From Henricia sp. BOLD:AAB3569 (taxonomy: Eukaryota; Echinodermata; Asteroidea; Spinulosida; Echinasteridae): a stretch of 64,000 bases of DNA. The notes beneath the pieces are model-generated. The model saw nothing but the letters and a program-made list of their open reading frames with translations, was not told the DNA's origin and searched no databases. The position numbers and the translations under genes are program-made. This document shows positions 47,327 through 60,289 of the stretch, piece by piece. Positions within the stretch are counted from its first letter, which is position 1. Every line of letters begins with the position of its first letter. Where the stretch lies: the NCBI GenBank assembly GCA_037783545.1, contig JBBELK010000301.1:1-64000 (forward strand). Direction: 5' to 3'.

Positions 47327-49534
47327 GTGTGTCCCAAATGCCGGCAAATTTGGAAATCAAGGAATTTTCCAACCAACTTTAAATTTTGCATGCTCCAAAC
47401 TGTATATATTCCGCACTTGTCATGCAAAATTGACAGATTTTCGCTGGGAAATGACGGAGAAATTTCAGAGTTTAGGGAAAACGGAGCTCGGCTGCGTGGT
47501 TATTCCCCTAACCGTGGCTGTTGGGACACCCTGCGCATGCGCCGCGTTGGTGTACATTTGTACGGCCGTTGACTCACCCTAGATTGTGACGGGAATTAGG
47601 TCAAAGTGTGTCCCAAATGCCGGCAAATTTGGAAATCAAGGAATTTTCCAACCAACTTCAAATTTTGCATGCTCCAAACTGTATATATTCCGCACTTGTC
47701 ATGCAAAATTGACAGACTTTCGCTGGGAAATGACGGAGAAATTTCAGAGTTTAGGGAAAACGGAGCTCGGCTGCGTGGTTATTCCCCTAACCGTGGCTGT
47801 TGGGACACCCTGCGCATGCGCCGCGCTGGTGTACATTTGTACGGCCGTTGACTCACCCCAGATTGTGACGGGAATTAGGTCAAAGTGTGTCCCAAATGCC
47901 GGCAAATTTGGAAATCAAGGAATTTTCCAACCAACTTCAAATTTTGCATGCTCCAAACTGTATATATTCCGCACTTGTCATGCAAAATTGACAGATTTTC
48001 GCTGGGAAATGACGGAGAAATTTCAGAGTTTAGGGAAAACGGAGCTCGGCTGCGTGGTTATTCCCCTAACCGTGGCTGTTGGGACACCCTGCGCCGCGCT
48101 GGTGTACATTTGTACGGTCGTTGGCTCACCCCAGAGTGTGACGGGAATTAGGTCAAAGTGTGTCCCAAATGCCGGCAAATTTGGAAATCAAGGAATTTTC
48201 CAACCAACTTCAAATTTTGCATGCTCCAAACTGTATATATTCCGCACTTGTCATGCAAAATTGACAGATTTTCGCTAGGAAATGACGGAGAAATTTCAGA
48301 GTTTAGGGAAAACGGAGCTCGACTGCGTGGTTATTCCCCTAACCGTGGCTGTTGGGACACCCTGCGCCGCGCTGGTGTACATTTGTACGGCCGTTGACTC
48401 ACCCCAGATTGTGACGGGAATTAGGTCAAAGTGTGTCCCAAATGCCGGCAAATTTGGAAATCGAGGAATTTTCCAACCAACTTCAAATTTTGCATGCTCC
48501 AAACTGTATATATTCCGCACTTGTCATGCAAAATTGACAGATTTTCGCTGGGAAATGACGGAGAAATTTCAGAGTTTAGGGAAAACGGAGCTCGGCTGCG
48601 TGGTTATTCCCCTAACCGTGGCTGTTGGGACACCCTGCGCATGCGCCGCGCTGGTGTACATTTGTACGGCCGTTGACTCACCACAGATTGTGACGGGAAT
48701 TAGGTCAAAGTGTGTCCCAAATCCTGGCAAATTTGGAAATCAAGAAATTTTCCAACCAACTTCAAATTTTGCATGCTCCAAACTGTATATATTCCGCACT
48801 TGTCATGCAAAATTGACAGATTTTCGCTGGGAAATGACGGTGAAATTTCAGAGTTTAGGGAAAACGGAGCTCGGCTGCGTGGTTATTCCCCTAACCGTGG
48901 CTGTTGGGACACCCTGCGCCGCGCTGGTGTACATTTGTACGGCCGTTGACTCACCCCATATTGTGACGGGAATTAGGTCAAAGTGTGTCCCAAATGCCGG
49001 CAAATTTGGAAATCAAGGAATTTTCCAACCAACTTCAAATTTTGCATGCTCCAAACTGTATATATTCCGCACTTGTCATGCAAAATTGACAGATTTTCGC
49101 TGGGAAATGACGGAGAAAATTCAGAGTTTAGGGAAAACGAAGCTCGGCTGCGTGGTTATTCCCCTAACCGTGGCTGTTGGGACACCCTGCGCCGCGCTGG
49201 TGTACATTTGTACGGCCGTTGACTCACCCCAGATTGTGACGGGAATTAGGTCAAAGTGTGTCCCAAATGCCGGCAAATTTGGAAATCAAGGAATTTTCCA
49301 ACCAACTTCAAATTTTGCATGCTCCAAACTGTATATATTCCGCACTTGTCATGCAAAATTGACAGATTTTCGCTGGGAAATGACGGAGAAATTTCAGAGT
49401 TTAGGGAAAACGGAGCTCGGCTGCGTGGTTATTCCCCTAACCGTGGCTGTTGGGACACCCTGCGCATGCGCCGCGCTGGTGTACATTTGTACGGCCGTTG
49501 ACTCACCCCAGATTGTGACGTGAATTAGGTCAAA
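47327..49534 (+). repeat. 2,208-bp HOR, copy 1 (8 monomers)
   Basis: Marks: AACTTTAAATT with GCCGCGTTGG and CACCCTAG (47327), ACAGACTTTCG (47606), GGTCGTTGGC with CAGAGTGTG (47885), TTCGCTAGG (48158), AATCGAGGAA (48431), AATCCTGGC with ACGGTGAAATT (48710), CCCCATATTG, then ACGAAGCTCGG (48983) and GACGTGAATT at the end. Three of these marks create stops in the common open frame (48276-48278, 47580-47582, 49521-49523). Confidence 0.9.
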
Positions 49535-52500
49535 GTGTGTCCCAAATGCCGGCAAATTTGGAAATCAAGGAATTTTCCAACCAACTTTAAATTTTGCATG
49601 CTCCAAACTGTATATATTCCGCACTTGTCATGCAAAATTGACAGATTTTCGCTGGGAAATGACGGAGAAATTTCAGAGTTTAGGGAAAACGGAGCTCGGC
49701 TGCGTGGTTATTCCCCTAACCGTGGCTGTTGGGACACCCTGCGCATGCGCCGCGTTGGTGTACATTTGTACGGCCGTTGACTCACCCTAGATTGTGACGG
49801 GAATTAGGTCAAAGTGTGTCCCAAATGCCGGCAAATTTGGAAATCAAGGAATTTTCCAACCAACTTCAAATTTTGCATGCTCCAAACTGTATATATTCCG
49901 CACTTGTCATGCAAAATTGACAGACTTTCGCTGGGAAATGACGGAGAAATTTCAGAGTTTAGGGAAAACGGAGCTCGGCTGCGTGGTTATTCCCCTAACC
50001 GTGGCTGTTGGGACACCCTGCGCATGCGCCGCGCTGGTGTACATTTGTACGGCCGTTGACTCACCCCAGATTGTGACGGGAATTAGGTCAAAGTGTGTCC
50101 CAAATGCCGGCAAATTTGGAAATCAAGGAATTTTCCAACCAACTTCAAATTTTGCATGCTCCAAACTGTATATATTCCGCACTTGTCATGCAAAATTGAC
50201 AGATTTTCGCTGGGAAATGACGGAGAAATTTCAGAGTTTAGGGAAAACGGAGCTCGGCTGCGTGGTTATTCCCCTAACCGTGGCTGTTGGGACACCCTGC
50301 GCCGCGCTGGTGTACATTTGTACGGTCGTTGGCTCACCCCAGAGTGTGACGGGAATTAGGTCAAAGTGTGTCCCAAATGCCGGCAAATTTGGAAATCAAG
50401 GAATTTTCCAACCAACTTCAAATTTTGCATGCTCCAAACTGTATATATTCCGCACTTGTCATGCAAAATTGACAGATTTTCGCTAGGAAATGACGGAGAA
50501 ATTTCAGAGTTTAGGGAAAACGGAGCTCGACTGCGTGGTTATTCCCCTAACCGTGGCTGTTGGGACACCCTGCGCCGCGCTGGTGTACATTTGTACGGCC
50601 GTTGACTCACCCCAGATTGTGACGGGAATTAGGTCAAAGTGTGTCCCAAATGCCGGCAAATTTGGAAATCGAGGAATTTTCCAACCAACTTCAAATTTTG
50701 CATGCTCCAAACTGTATATATTCCGCACTTGTCATGCAAAATTGACAGATTTTCGCTGGGAAATGACGGAGAAATTTCAGAGTTTAGGGAAAACGGAGCT
50801 CGGCTGCGTGGTTATTCCCCTAACCGTGGCTGTTGGGACACCCTGCGCATGCGCCGCGCTGGTGTACATTGGTACGGCCGTTGACTCACCACAGATTGTG
50901 ACGGGAATTAGGTCAAAGTGTGTCCCAAATCCTGGCAAATTTGGAAATCAAGAAATTTTCCAACCAACTTCAAATTTTGCATGCTCCAAACTGTATATAT
51001 TCCGCACTTGTCATGCAAAATTGACAGATTTTCGCTGGGAAATGACGGTGAAATTTCAGAGTTTAGGGAAAACGGAGCTCGGCTGCGTGGTTATTCCCCT
51101 AACCGTGGCTGTTGGGACACCCTGCGCCGCGCTGGTGTACATTTGTACGGCCGTTGACTCACCCCATATTGTGACGGGAATTAGGTCAAAGTGTGTCCCA
51201 AATGCCGGCAAATTTGGAAATCAAGGAATTTTCCAACCAACTTCAAATTTTGCATGCTCCAAACTGTATATATTCCGCACTTGTCATGCAAAATTGACAG
51301 ATTTTCGCTGGGAAATGACGGAGAAATTTCAGAGTTTAGGGAAAACGGAGCTCGACTGCGTGGTTATTCCCCTAACTGTGGCTGTTGGGACACCCTGCGC
51401 CGCGCTGGTGTACATTTGTACGGCCGTTGACTCACCCCAGATTGTGACGGGAATTAGGTCAAAGTGTGTCCCAAATGCCGGCAAATTTGGAAATCAAGGA
51501 ATTTTCCAACCAACTTCAAATTTTGCATGCTCCAAACTGTATATATTCCGCACTTGTCATGCAAAATTGACAGATTTTCGCTGGGAAATGACGGAGAAAT
51601 TTCAGAGTTTAGGGAAAACGGAGCTCGGCTGCGTGGTTATTCCCCTAACCGTGGCTGTTGGGACACCCTGCGCATGCGCCGCGCTGGTGTACATTTGTAC
51701 GGCCGTTGACTCACCCCAGATTGTGACGGGAATTAGGTCAAAGTGTGTCCCAAATGCCGGCAAATTTGGAAATCAAGGAATTTTCCAACCACATTCAAAT
51801 TTTGCATGCTCCAAACTGTATATATTCCGCACTTGTCATGCAAAATTGACAGATTTTCGCTGGGAAATGACGGAGAAATTTCAGAGTTTAGGGAAAACGG
51901 AGCTCGGCTGCGTGGTTATTCCCCTAACCGTGGCTGTTGGGACACCCTGCGCATGCGCCGCGCTGGTGTACATTTGTACGGCCGTTGACTCACCCCAGAT
52001 TGTGACGGGAATTAGGTCAAAGTGTGTCCCAAATGCCGGCAAATTTGGAAATCAAGGAATTTTCCAACCAACTTCAAATTTTGCATGCTCCAAACTGTAT
52101 ATATTCCGCACTTGTCATGCAAAATTGACAGATTTTCGATGGGAAATGACGGAGAAATTTCAGAGTTTAGGGAAAACGGAGCTCGGCTGCGTGGTTATTC
52201 CTCTAACCGTGGCTGTTGGGACACCCTGCGCATGCGCCGCGCTGGTGTACATTTGTACGGCCGTTGACTCACCCCAGATTGTGACGGGAATTAGGTCAAA
52301 GTGTGTCCCAAATGCCGGCAAATTTGGAAATCAAGGAATTTTCCAACCAACTTCAAATTTTACATGCTCCAAACTGTATATATTCCGCACTTGTCATGCA
52401 AAATTGACAGATTTTCGCTGGGAAATGACGGAGAAATTTCAGAGTTTAGGGAAAACGGAGCTCGACTGCATGGTTATTCCCCTAACCGTGGCTGTTGGGA

Positions 52501-52852
52501 CACCCTGCGCCGCGCTGGTGTACATTTGTACGGCCGTTGACTCACCCCAGATTGTGACGGGAATTAGGTCAAAGTGTGTCCCAAATGCCGGCAAATTTGG
52601 AAATCAAGGAATTTTCCAACCAACTTCAAATTTTGCATGCTCCAAACTGTATATATTCCGCACTTGTCATGCAAAATTGACAGATTTTCGCTGGGAAATG
52701 ACGGAGAAATTTCAGAGTTTAGGGAAAACGGAGCTCGGCTGCGTGGTTATTCCCCTAACCGTGGCTGTTGGGACACCCTGCGCATGCGCCGCGCTGGTGT
52801 ACATTTGTACGGCCGTTGACTCACCCCAGATTGTGACGTGAATTAGGTCAAA
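49535..52852 (+). repeat. 3,318-bp HOR, copy 2 (12 monomers)
   Basis: It repeats the marks of 47327-49534 for the first six units. It then has four more units than copy 1, including ACCACATTC (51743), TTTCGATGGG with TTCCTCTAACC (52022) and CTCGACTGCATGG (52301). It ends with the GACGTGAATT boundary. The excess over copy 1 is exactly 1,110 bp (three 279-bp units and one 273-bp unit). Confidence 0.9.
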
Positions 52853-55800
52853 GTGTGTCCCAAATGCCGGCAAATTTGGAAATCAAGGAATTTTCCAACC
52901 AACTTTAAATTTTGCATGCTCCAAACTGTATATATTCCGCACTTGTCATGCAAAATTGACAGATTTTCGCTGGGAAATGACGGAGAAATTTCAGAGTTTA
53001 GGGAAAACGGAGCTCGGCTGCGTGGTTATTCCCCTAACCGTGGCTGTTGGGACACCCTGCGCATGCGCCGCGTTGGTGTACATTTGTACGGCCGTTGACT
53101 CACCCTAGATTGTGACGGGAATTAGGTCAAAGTGTGTCCCAAATGCCGGCAAATTTGGAAATCAAGGATTTTTCCAACCAACTTCAAATTTTGCATGCTC
53201 CAAACTGTATATATTCCGCACTTGTCATGCAAAATTGACAGACTTTCGCTGGGAAATGACGGAGAAATTTCAGAGTTTAGGGAAAACGGAGCTCGGCTGC
53301 GTGGTTATTCCCCTAACCGTGGCTGTTGGGACACCCTGCGCATGCGCCGCGCTGGTGTACATTTGTACGGCCGTTGACTCACCCCAGATTGTGACGGGAA
53401 TTAGGTCAAAGTGTGTCCCAAATGCCGGCAAATTTGGAAATCAAGGAATTTTCCAACCAACTTCAAATTTTGCATGCTCCAAACTGTATATATTCCGCAC
53501 TTGTCATGCAAAATTGACAGATTTTCGCTGGGAAATGACGGAGAAATTTCAGAGTTTAGGGAAAACGGAGCTCGGCTGCGTGGTTATTCCCCTAACCGTG
53601 GCTGTTGGGACACCCTGCGCCGCGCTGGTGTACATTTGTACGGTCGTTGGCTCACCCCAGATTGTGACGGGAATTAGGTCAAAGTGTGTCCCAAATGCCG
53701 GCAAATTTGGAAATCAAGGAATTTTCCAACCAACTTCAAATTTTGCATGCTCCAAACTGTATATATTCCGCACTTGTCATGCAAAATTGACAGATTTTCG
53801 CTAGGAAATGACGGAGAAATTTCAGAGTTTAGGGAAAACGGAGCTCGACTGCGTGGTTATTCCCCTAACCGTGGCTGTTGGGACACCCTGCGCCGCGCTG
53901 GTGTACATTTGTACGGCCGTTGACTCACCCCAGATTGTGACGGGAATTAGGTCAAAGTGTGTCCCAAATGCCGGCAAATTTGGAAATCGAGGAATTTTCC
54001 AACCAACTTCAAATTTTGCATGCTCCAAACTGTATATATTCCGCACTTGTCATGCAAAATTGACAGATTTTCGCTGGGAAATGACGGAGAAATTTCAGAG
54101 TTTAGGGAAAACGGAGCTCGGCTGCGTGGTTATTCCCCTAACCGTGGCTGTTGGGACACCCTGCGCATGCGCCGCGCTGGTGTACATTTGTACGGCCGTT
54201 GAATCACCACAGATTGTGACGGGAATTAGGTCAAAGTGTGTCCCAAATCCTGGCAAATTTGGAAATCAAGAAATTTTCCAACCAACTTCAAATTTTGCAT
54301 GCTCCAAACTGTATATATTCCGCACTTGTCATGCAAAATTGACAGATTTTCGCTGGGAAATGACGGTGAAATTTCAGAGTTTAGGGAAAACGGAGCTCGG
54401 CTGCGTGGTTATTCCCCTAACCGTGGCTGTTGGGACACCCTGCGCCGCGCTGGTGTACATTTGTACGGCCGTTGACTCACCCCATATTGTGACGGGAATT
54501 AGGTCAAAGTGTGTCCCAAATGCCGGCAAATTTGGAAATCAAGGAATTTTCCAACCAACTTCAAATTTTGCATGCTCCAAACTGTATATATTCCGCACTT
54601 GTCATGCAAAATTGACAGATTTTCGCTGGGAAATGACGGAGAAATTTCAGAGTTTAGGGAAAACGGAGCTCGACTGCGTGGTTATTCCCCTAACCGTGGC
54701 TGTTGGGACACCCTGCGCCGCGCTGGTGTACATTTGTACGGCCGTTGACTCACCCCAGATTGTGACGGGAATTAGGTCAAAGTGTGTCCCAAATGCCGGC
54801 AAATTTGGAAATCAAGGAATTTTCCAACCAACTTCAAAATTTGCATGCTCCAAACTGTATATATTCCGCACTTGTCATGCAAAATTGACAGATTTTCGCT
54901 GGGAAATGACGGAGAAATTTCAGAGTTTAGGGAAAACGGAGCTCGGCTGCGTGGTTATTCCCCTAACCGTGGCTGTTGGGACACCCTGCGCATGCGCCGC
55001 GCTGGTGTACATTTGTACGGCCGTTGACTCACCCCAGATTGTGACGGGAATTAGGTCAAAGTGTGTCCCAAATGCCGGCAAATTTGGAAATCAAGGAATT
55101 TTCCAACCACATTCAAATTTTGCATGCTCCAAACTGTATATATTCCGCACTTGTCATGCAAAATTGACAGTTTTTCGCTGGGAAATGACGGAGAAATTTC
55201 AGAGTTTAGGGAAAACGGAGCTCGGCTGCGTGGTTATTCCCCTAACCGTGGCTGTTGGGACACCCTGCGCATGCGCCGCGCTGGTGTACATTTGTACGGC
55301 CGTTGACTCACCCCAGATTGTGACGGGAATTAGGTCAAAGTGTGTCCCAAATGCCGGCAAATTTGGAAATCAAGGAATTTTCCAACCAACTTCAAATTTT
55401 GCATGCTCCAAACTGTATATATTCCGCACTTGTCATGCAAAATTGACAGATTTTCGATGGGAAATGACGGAGAAATTTCAGAGTTTAGGGAAAACGGAGC
55501 TCGGCTGCGTGGTTATTCCTCTAACCGTGGCTGTTGGGACACCCTGCGCATGCGCCGCGCTGGTGTACATTTGTACGGCCGTTGACTCACCCCAGATTGT
55601 GACGGGAATTAGGTCAAAGTGTGTCCCAAATGCCGGCAAATTTGGAAATCAAGGAATTTTCCAACCAACTTCAAATTTTGCATGCTCCAAACTGTATATA
55701 TTCCGCACTTGTCATGCAAAATTGACAGATTTTCGCTGGGAAATGACGGAGAAATTTCAGAGTTTAGGGAAAACGGAGCTCGACTGCATGGTTATTCCCC

Positions 55801-55891
55801 TAACCGTGGCTGTTGGGACACCCTGCGCCGCGCTGGTGTACATTTGTACGGCCGTTGACTCACCCCAGATTGTGACGGGAATTAGGTCAAA
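52853..55891 (+). repeat. Same HOR, copy 3 (11 monomers, 3,039 bp)
   Basis: It follows copy 2 unit by unit, including ACAGACTTTCG, GGTCGTTGGC, TTCGCTAGG, AATCGAGGAA, AATCCTGGC, CCCCATATTG, ACCACATTC, TTTCGATGGG and CTCGACTGCATGG. Private changes include GGATTTTTCC (53168), GAATCACC (54201), TTCAAAATTTGC (54782 unit) and CAGTTTTTCGC (55061 unit). It lacks the final 279-bp unit with GACGTGAATT. Confidence 0.88.
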
Positions 55892-57814
55892 GTGTGTCCC
55901 AAATGCCGGCAAATTTGGAAATCAAGGAATTTTCCAACCAACTTCAAATTTTGCATGCTCCAAACTGTATATATTCCGCACTTGTCATGCAAAATTGACA
56001 GATTTTCGCTGGGAAATGACGGAGAAATTTCAGAGTTTAGGGAAAACGGAGCTCGGCTGCGTGGTTATTCCCCTAACCGTGGCTGTTGGGACACCCTGCG
56101 CCGCGCTGGTGTACATTTGTACGGCCGTTGACTCACCCCAGATTGTGACGGGAATTAGGTCAAAGTGTGTCCCAAATGCCGGCAAATTTGGAAATCAAGG
56201 AATTTTCCAACCAACTTCAAATTTTGCATGCTCCAAACTGTATATATTCCGCACTTGTCATGCAAAATTGACAGATTTTCGCTGGGAAATGACGGAGAAA
56301 TTTCAGAGTTTAGGGAAAACGGAGCTCGACTGCGTGGTTATTCCCCTAACCGTGGCTGTTGGGACACCCTGCGCCGCGCTGGTGTACATTTGTACGGCCG
56401 TTGACTCACCCCAGATTGTGACGGGAATTAGGTCAAAGTGTGTCCCAAATGCCGGCAAATTTGGAAATCAAGGAATTTTCCAACCAACTTCAAATTTTGC
56501 ATGCTCCAAACTGTATATATTCCGCACTTGTCATGCAAAATTGACAGATTTTCGCTGGGAAATGACGGAGAAATTTCAGAGTTTAGGGAAAACGGAGCTC
56601 GGCTGCGTGGTTATTCCCCTAACCGTGGCTGTTGGGACACCCTGCGCATGCGCCGCGCTGGTGTACATTTGTACGGCCGTTGACTCACCCCAGATTGTGA
56701 CGGGAATTAGGTCAAAGTGTGTCCCAAATGCCGGCAAATTTGGAAATCAAGGAATTTTCCAACCACATTCAAATTTTGCATGCTCCAAACTGTATATATT
56801 CCGCACTTGTCATGCAAAATTGACAGATTTTCGCTGGGAAATGACGGAGAAATTTCAGAGTTTAGGGAAAACGGAGCTCGGCTGCGTGGTTATTCCCCTA
56901 ACCGTGGCTGTTGGGACACCCTGCGCATGCGCCGCGCTGGTGTACATTTGTACGGCCGTTGACTCACCCCAGATTGTGACGGGAATTAGGTCAAAGTGTG
57001 TCCCAAATGCCGGCAAATTTGGAAATCAAGGAATTTTCCAACCAACTTCAAATTGTGCATGCTCCAAACTGTATATATTCCGCACTTGTCATGCAAAATT
57101 GACAGATTTTCGCTAGGAAATGACGGAGAAATTTCAGAGTTTAGGGAAAACGGAGCTCGGCTGCGTGGTTATTCCCCTAACCGTGGCTGTTGGGACACCC
57201 TTCGCCGCGCTGGTGTACATTTGTACGGTCGTTGACTCACCCCAGATTGTGACGGGAATTAGGTCAAAGTGTGTCCCAAATGCCGGCAAATTTGGAAATC
57301 AAGGAATTTTCCAACTAACTTCAAATTTTGCATGCTCCAAACTGTATATATTCCGCACTTGTCATGCAAAATTGACAGATTTTCGCTTGGAAATGACGGA
57401 GAAATTTCAGAGTTTAGGGAAAACGGAGCTCGACTGCATGGTTATTCCCCTAACCGTGGCTGTTGGGACACCCTGCGCCGCGCTGGGGTACATTTGTACG
57501 GCCGTTGACTCACCCCAGATTGTGACGGGAATTAGGTCAAAGTGTGTCCCAAATGCCGGCAAATTTGGAAATCAAGGAATTTTCCAACCAACTTCAAATT
57601 TTGCATGCTCCAAACTGTATATATTCCGCACTTGTCATGCAAAATTGACAGATTTTCGCTGGGAAATGACGGAGAAATTTCAGAGTTTAGGGAAAACGGA
57701 GCTCGGCTGCGTGGTTATTCCCCTAACCGTGGCTGTTGGGACACCCTGCGCCGCGCTGGTGTACATTTGTACGGCCGTTGACTCACCCCAGATTGTGACG
57801 GGAATTAGGTCAAA

Positions 57815-58912
57815 GTGTGTCCCAAATGCCGGCAAATTTAGAAATCAAGGAATTTTCCAACCAACTTCAAATTTTGCATGCTCCAAACTGTATATATTCC
57901 GCACTTGTCATGCAAAATTGACAGATTTTCGCTGGGAAATGACGGAGAAATTTCAGAGTTTAGGGAAAACGGAGCTCGACTGCGTGGTTATTCCCCTAAC
58001 CGTGGCTGTTGGGACACCCTGCGCATGCGCCGCGCTGGTGTACATTTGTACGGCCGTTGACTCACCCCAGATTGTGACGGAAATTAGGTCAAAGTGTGTC
58101 CCAAATGCCGGCAAATTTGGAAATCAAGGAATTTTGCAACCAACTTCAAATTTTGCATGCTCCAAACTGTATATATTCCGCACTTGTCATGCAAAATTGA
58201 CAGATTTTCGCTGGGAAATTACGGAGAAATTTCAGAGTTTAGGGAAAACGGAGCTCGGCTGCGTGGTTATTCCCCTAACCGTGGCTGTTGCGACACCCTG
58301 CGCCGCGCTGGTGTACATTTGTACGGCCGTTGACTCACCCCAGATTGTGACGGGAATTAGGTCAAAGTGTGTCCCAAATGCCGGCAAATTTGGAAATCAA
58401 GGAATTTTGCAACCAACTTCAAATTTTGCATGCTCCAAACTGTATATATTCCGCACTTGTCATGCAAAATTGACAGATTTTCGCTGGGAAATGACGGAGA
58501 AATTTCAGAGTTTAGGGAAAACGGAGCTCGGCTGCGTGGTTATTCCCCTAACAGTGGCTGTTGGGACACCCTGCGCCGCGCTGGTGTACATTTGTACGGC
58601 CGTTGACTCACCCCAGATTGTGACGGGAATTAGGTCAAAGTGTGTCCCAAATGCCGGCAAATTTGGAAATCAAGGAATTTTCCAACCAACTTCAAATGTT
58701 GCATGCTCCAAACTGTATATATTCCGCACTTGTCATGCAAAATTGACAGATTTTCGCTGGGAAATGACGGAGAAATTTCAGAGTTTAGGGAAAACGGAGC
58801 TCGACTGCGTGGTTATTCCCCTAACCGTGGCTGTTGGGACACCCTGCGCCGCGCTGGTGTACATTTGTACGGCCGTTGACTCACCCCAGATTGTGACGGG
58901 AATTAGGTCAAA
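57815..58912 (+). repeat. 1,098-bp HOR, copy 1 (4 monomers)
   Basis: Marks in order: AAATTTAGAAATC, class AC, CTCGACTGC and a GTGACGGAAATT boundary; TTTTGCAACC with GAAATTACGG and GTTGCGACACC; TTTTGCAACC with CCTAACAGTGG; CAAATGTTGC with CTCGACTGC. All four units recur 1,098 bp later. Confidence 0.9.
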
Positions 58913-60010
58913 GTGTGTCCCAAATGCCGGCAAATTTAGAAATCAAGGAATTTTCCAACCAACTTCAAATTTTGCATGCTCCAAACTGTATATATTCCGC
59001 ACTTGTCATGCAAAATTGACAGATTTTCGCTGGGAAATGACGGAGAAATTTCAGAGTTTAGGGAAAACGGAGCTCGACTGCGTGGTTATTCCCCTAACCG
59101 TGGCTGTTGGGACACCCTGCGCATGCGCCGCGCTGGTGTACATTTGTACGGCCGTTGACTCACCCCAGATTGTGACGGAAATTAGGTCAAAGTGTGTCCC
59201 AAATGCCGGCAAATTTGGAAATCAAGGAATTTTGCAACCAACTTCAAATTTTGCATGCTCCAAACTGTATATATTCCGCACTTGTCATGCAAAATTGACA
59301 GATTTTCGCTGGGAAATTACGGAGAAATTTCAGAGTTTAGGGAAAACGGAGCTCGGCTGCGTGGTTATTCCCCTAACCGTGGCTGTTGCGACACCCTGCG
59401 CCGCGCTGGTGTACATTTGTACGGCCGTTGACTCACCCCAGATTGTGACGGGAATTAGGTCAAAGTGTGTCCCAAATGCCGGCAAATTTGGAAATCAAGG
59501 AATTTTGCAACCAACTTCAAATTTTGCATGCTCCAAACTGTATATATTCCGCACTTGTCATGCAAAATTGACAGATTTTCGCTGGGAAATGACGGAGAAA
59601 TTTCAGAGTTTAGGGAAAACGGAGCTCGGCTGCGTGGTTATTCCCCTAACAGTGGCTGTTGGGACACCCTGCGCCGCGCTGGTGTACATTTGTACGGCCG
59701 TTGACTCACCCCAGATTGTGACGGGAATTAGGTCAAAGTGTGTCCCAAATGCCGGCAAATTTGGAAATCAAGGAATTTTCCAACCAACTTCAAATGTTGC
59801 ATGCTCCAAACTGTATATATTCCGCACTTGTCATGCAAAATTGACAGATTTTCGCTGGGAAATGACGGAGAAATTTCAGAGTTTAGGGAAAACGGAGCTC
59901 GACTGCGTGGTTATTCCCCTAACCGTGGCTGTTGGGACACCCTGCGCCGCGCTGGTGTACATTTGTACGGCCGTTGACTCACCCCATATTGTGACGGGAA
60001 TTAGGTCAAA
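58913..60010 (+). repeat. 1,098-bp HOR, copy 2 (4 monomers)
   Basis: The same four marked units as 57815-58912, apparently near identical. The only difference I noticed is CCCCATATTG near 59985 in place of CCCCAGATTG. Such similarity implies a very recent duplication. Confidence 0.9.
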
Positions 60011-60289
60011 GTGTGTCCCAAATGCCGGCAAATTTGGAAATCAAGGAATTTTCCAACCAACTTCAAATTTTGCATGCTCCAAACTGTATATATTCCGCAC
60101 TTGTCATGCAAAATTGACAGATTTTCGCTGGGAAATGACGGAGAAATTTCAGAGTTTAGGGAAAACGGAGCTCGGCTGCGTGGTTATTCCCCTAACCGTG
60201 GCTGTTGGGACACCCTGCGCATGCGCCGCGCTGGTGTACATTTGTACAGCCGTTGACTCACCCCAGATTGTGACGGGAATTAGGTCAAA

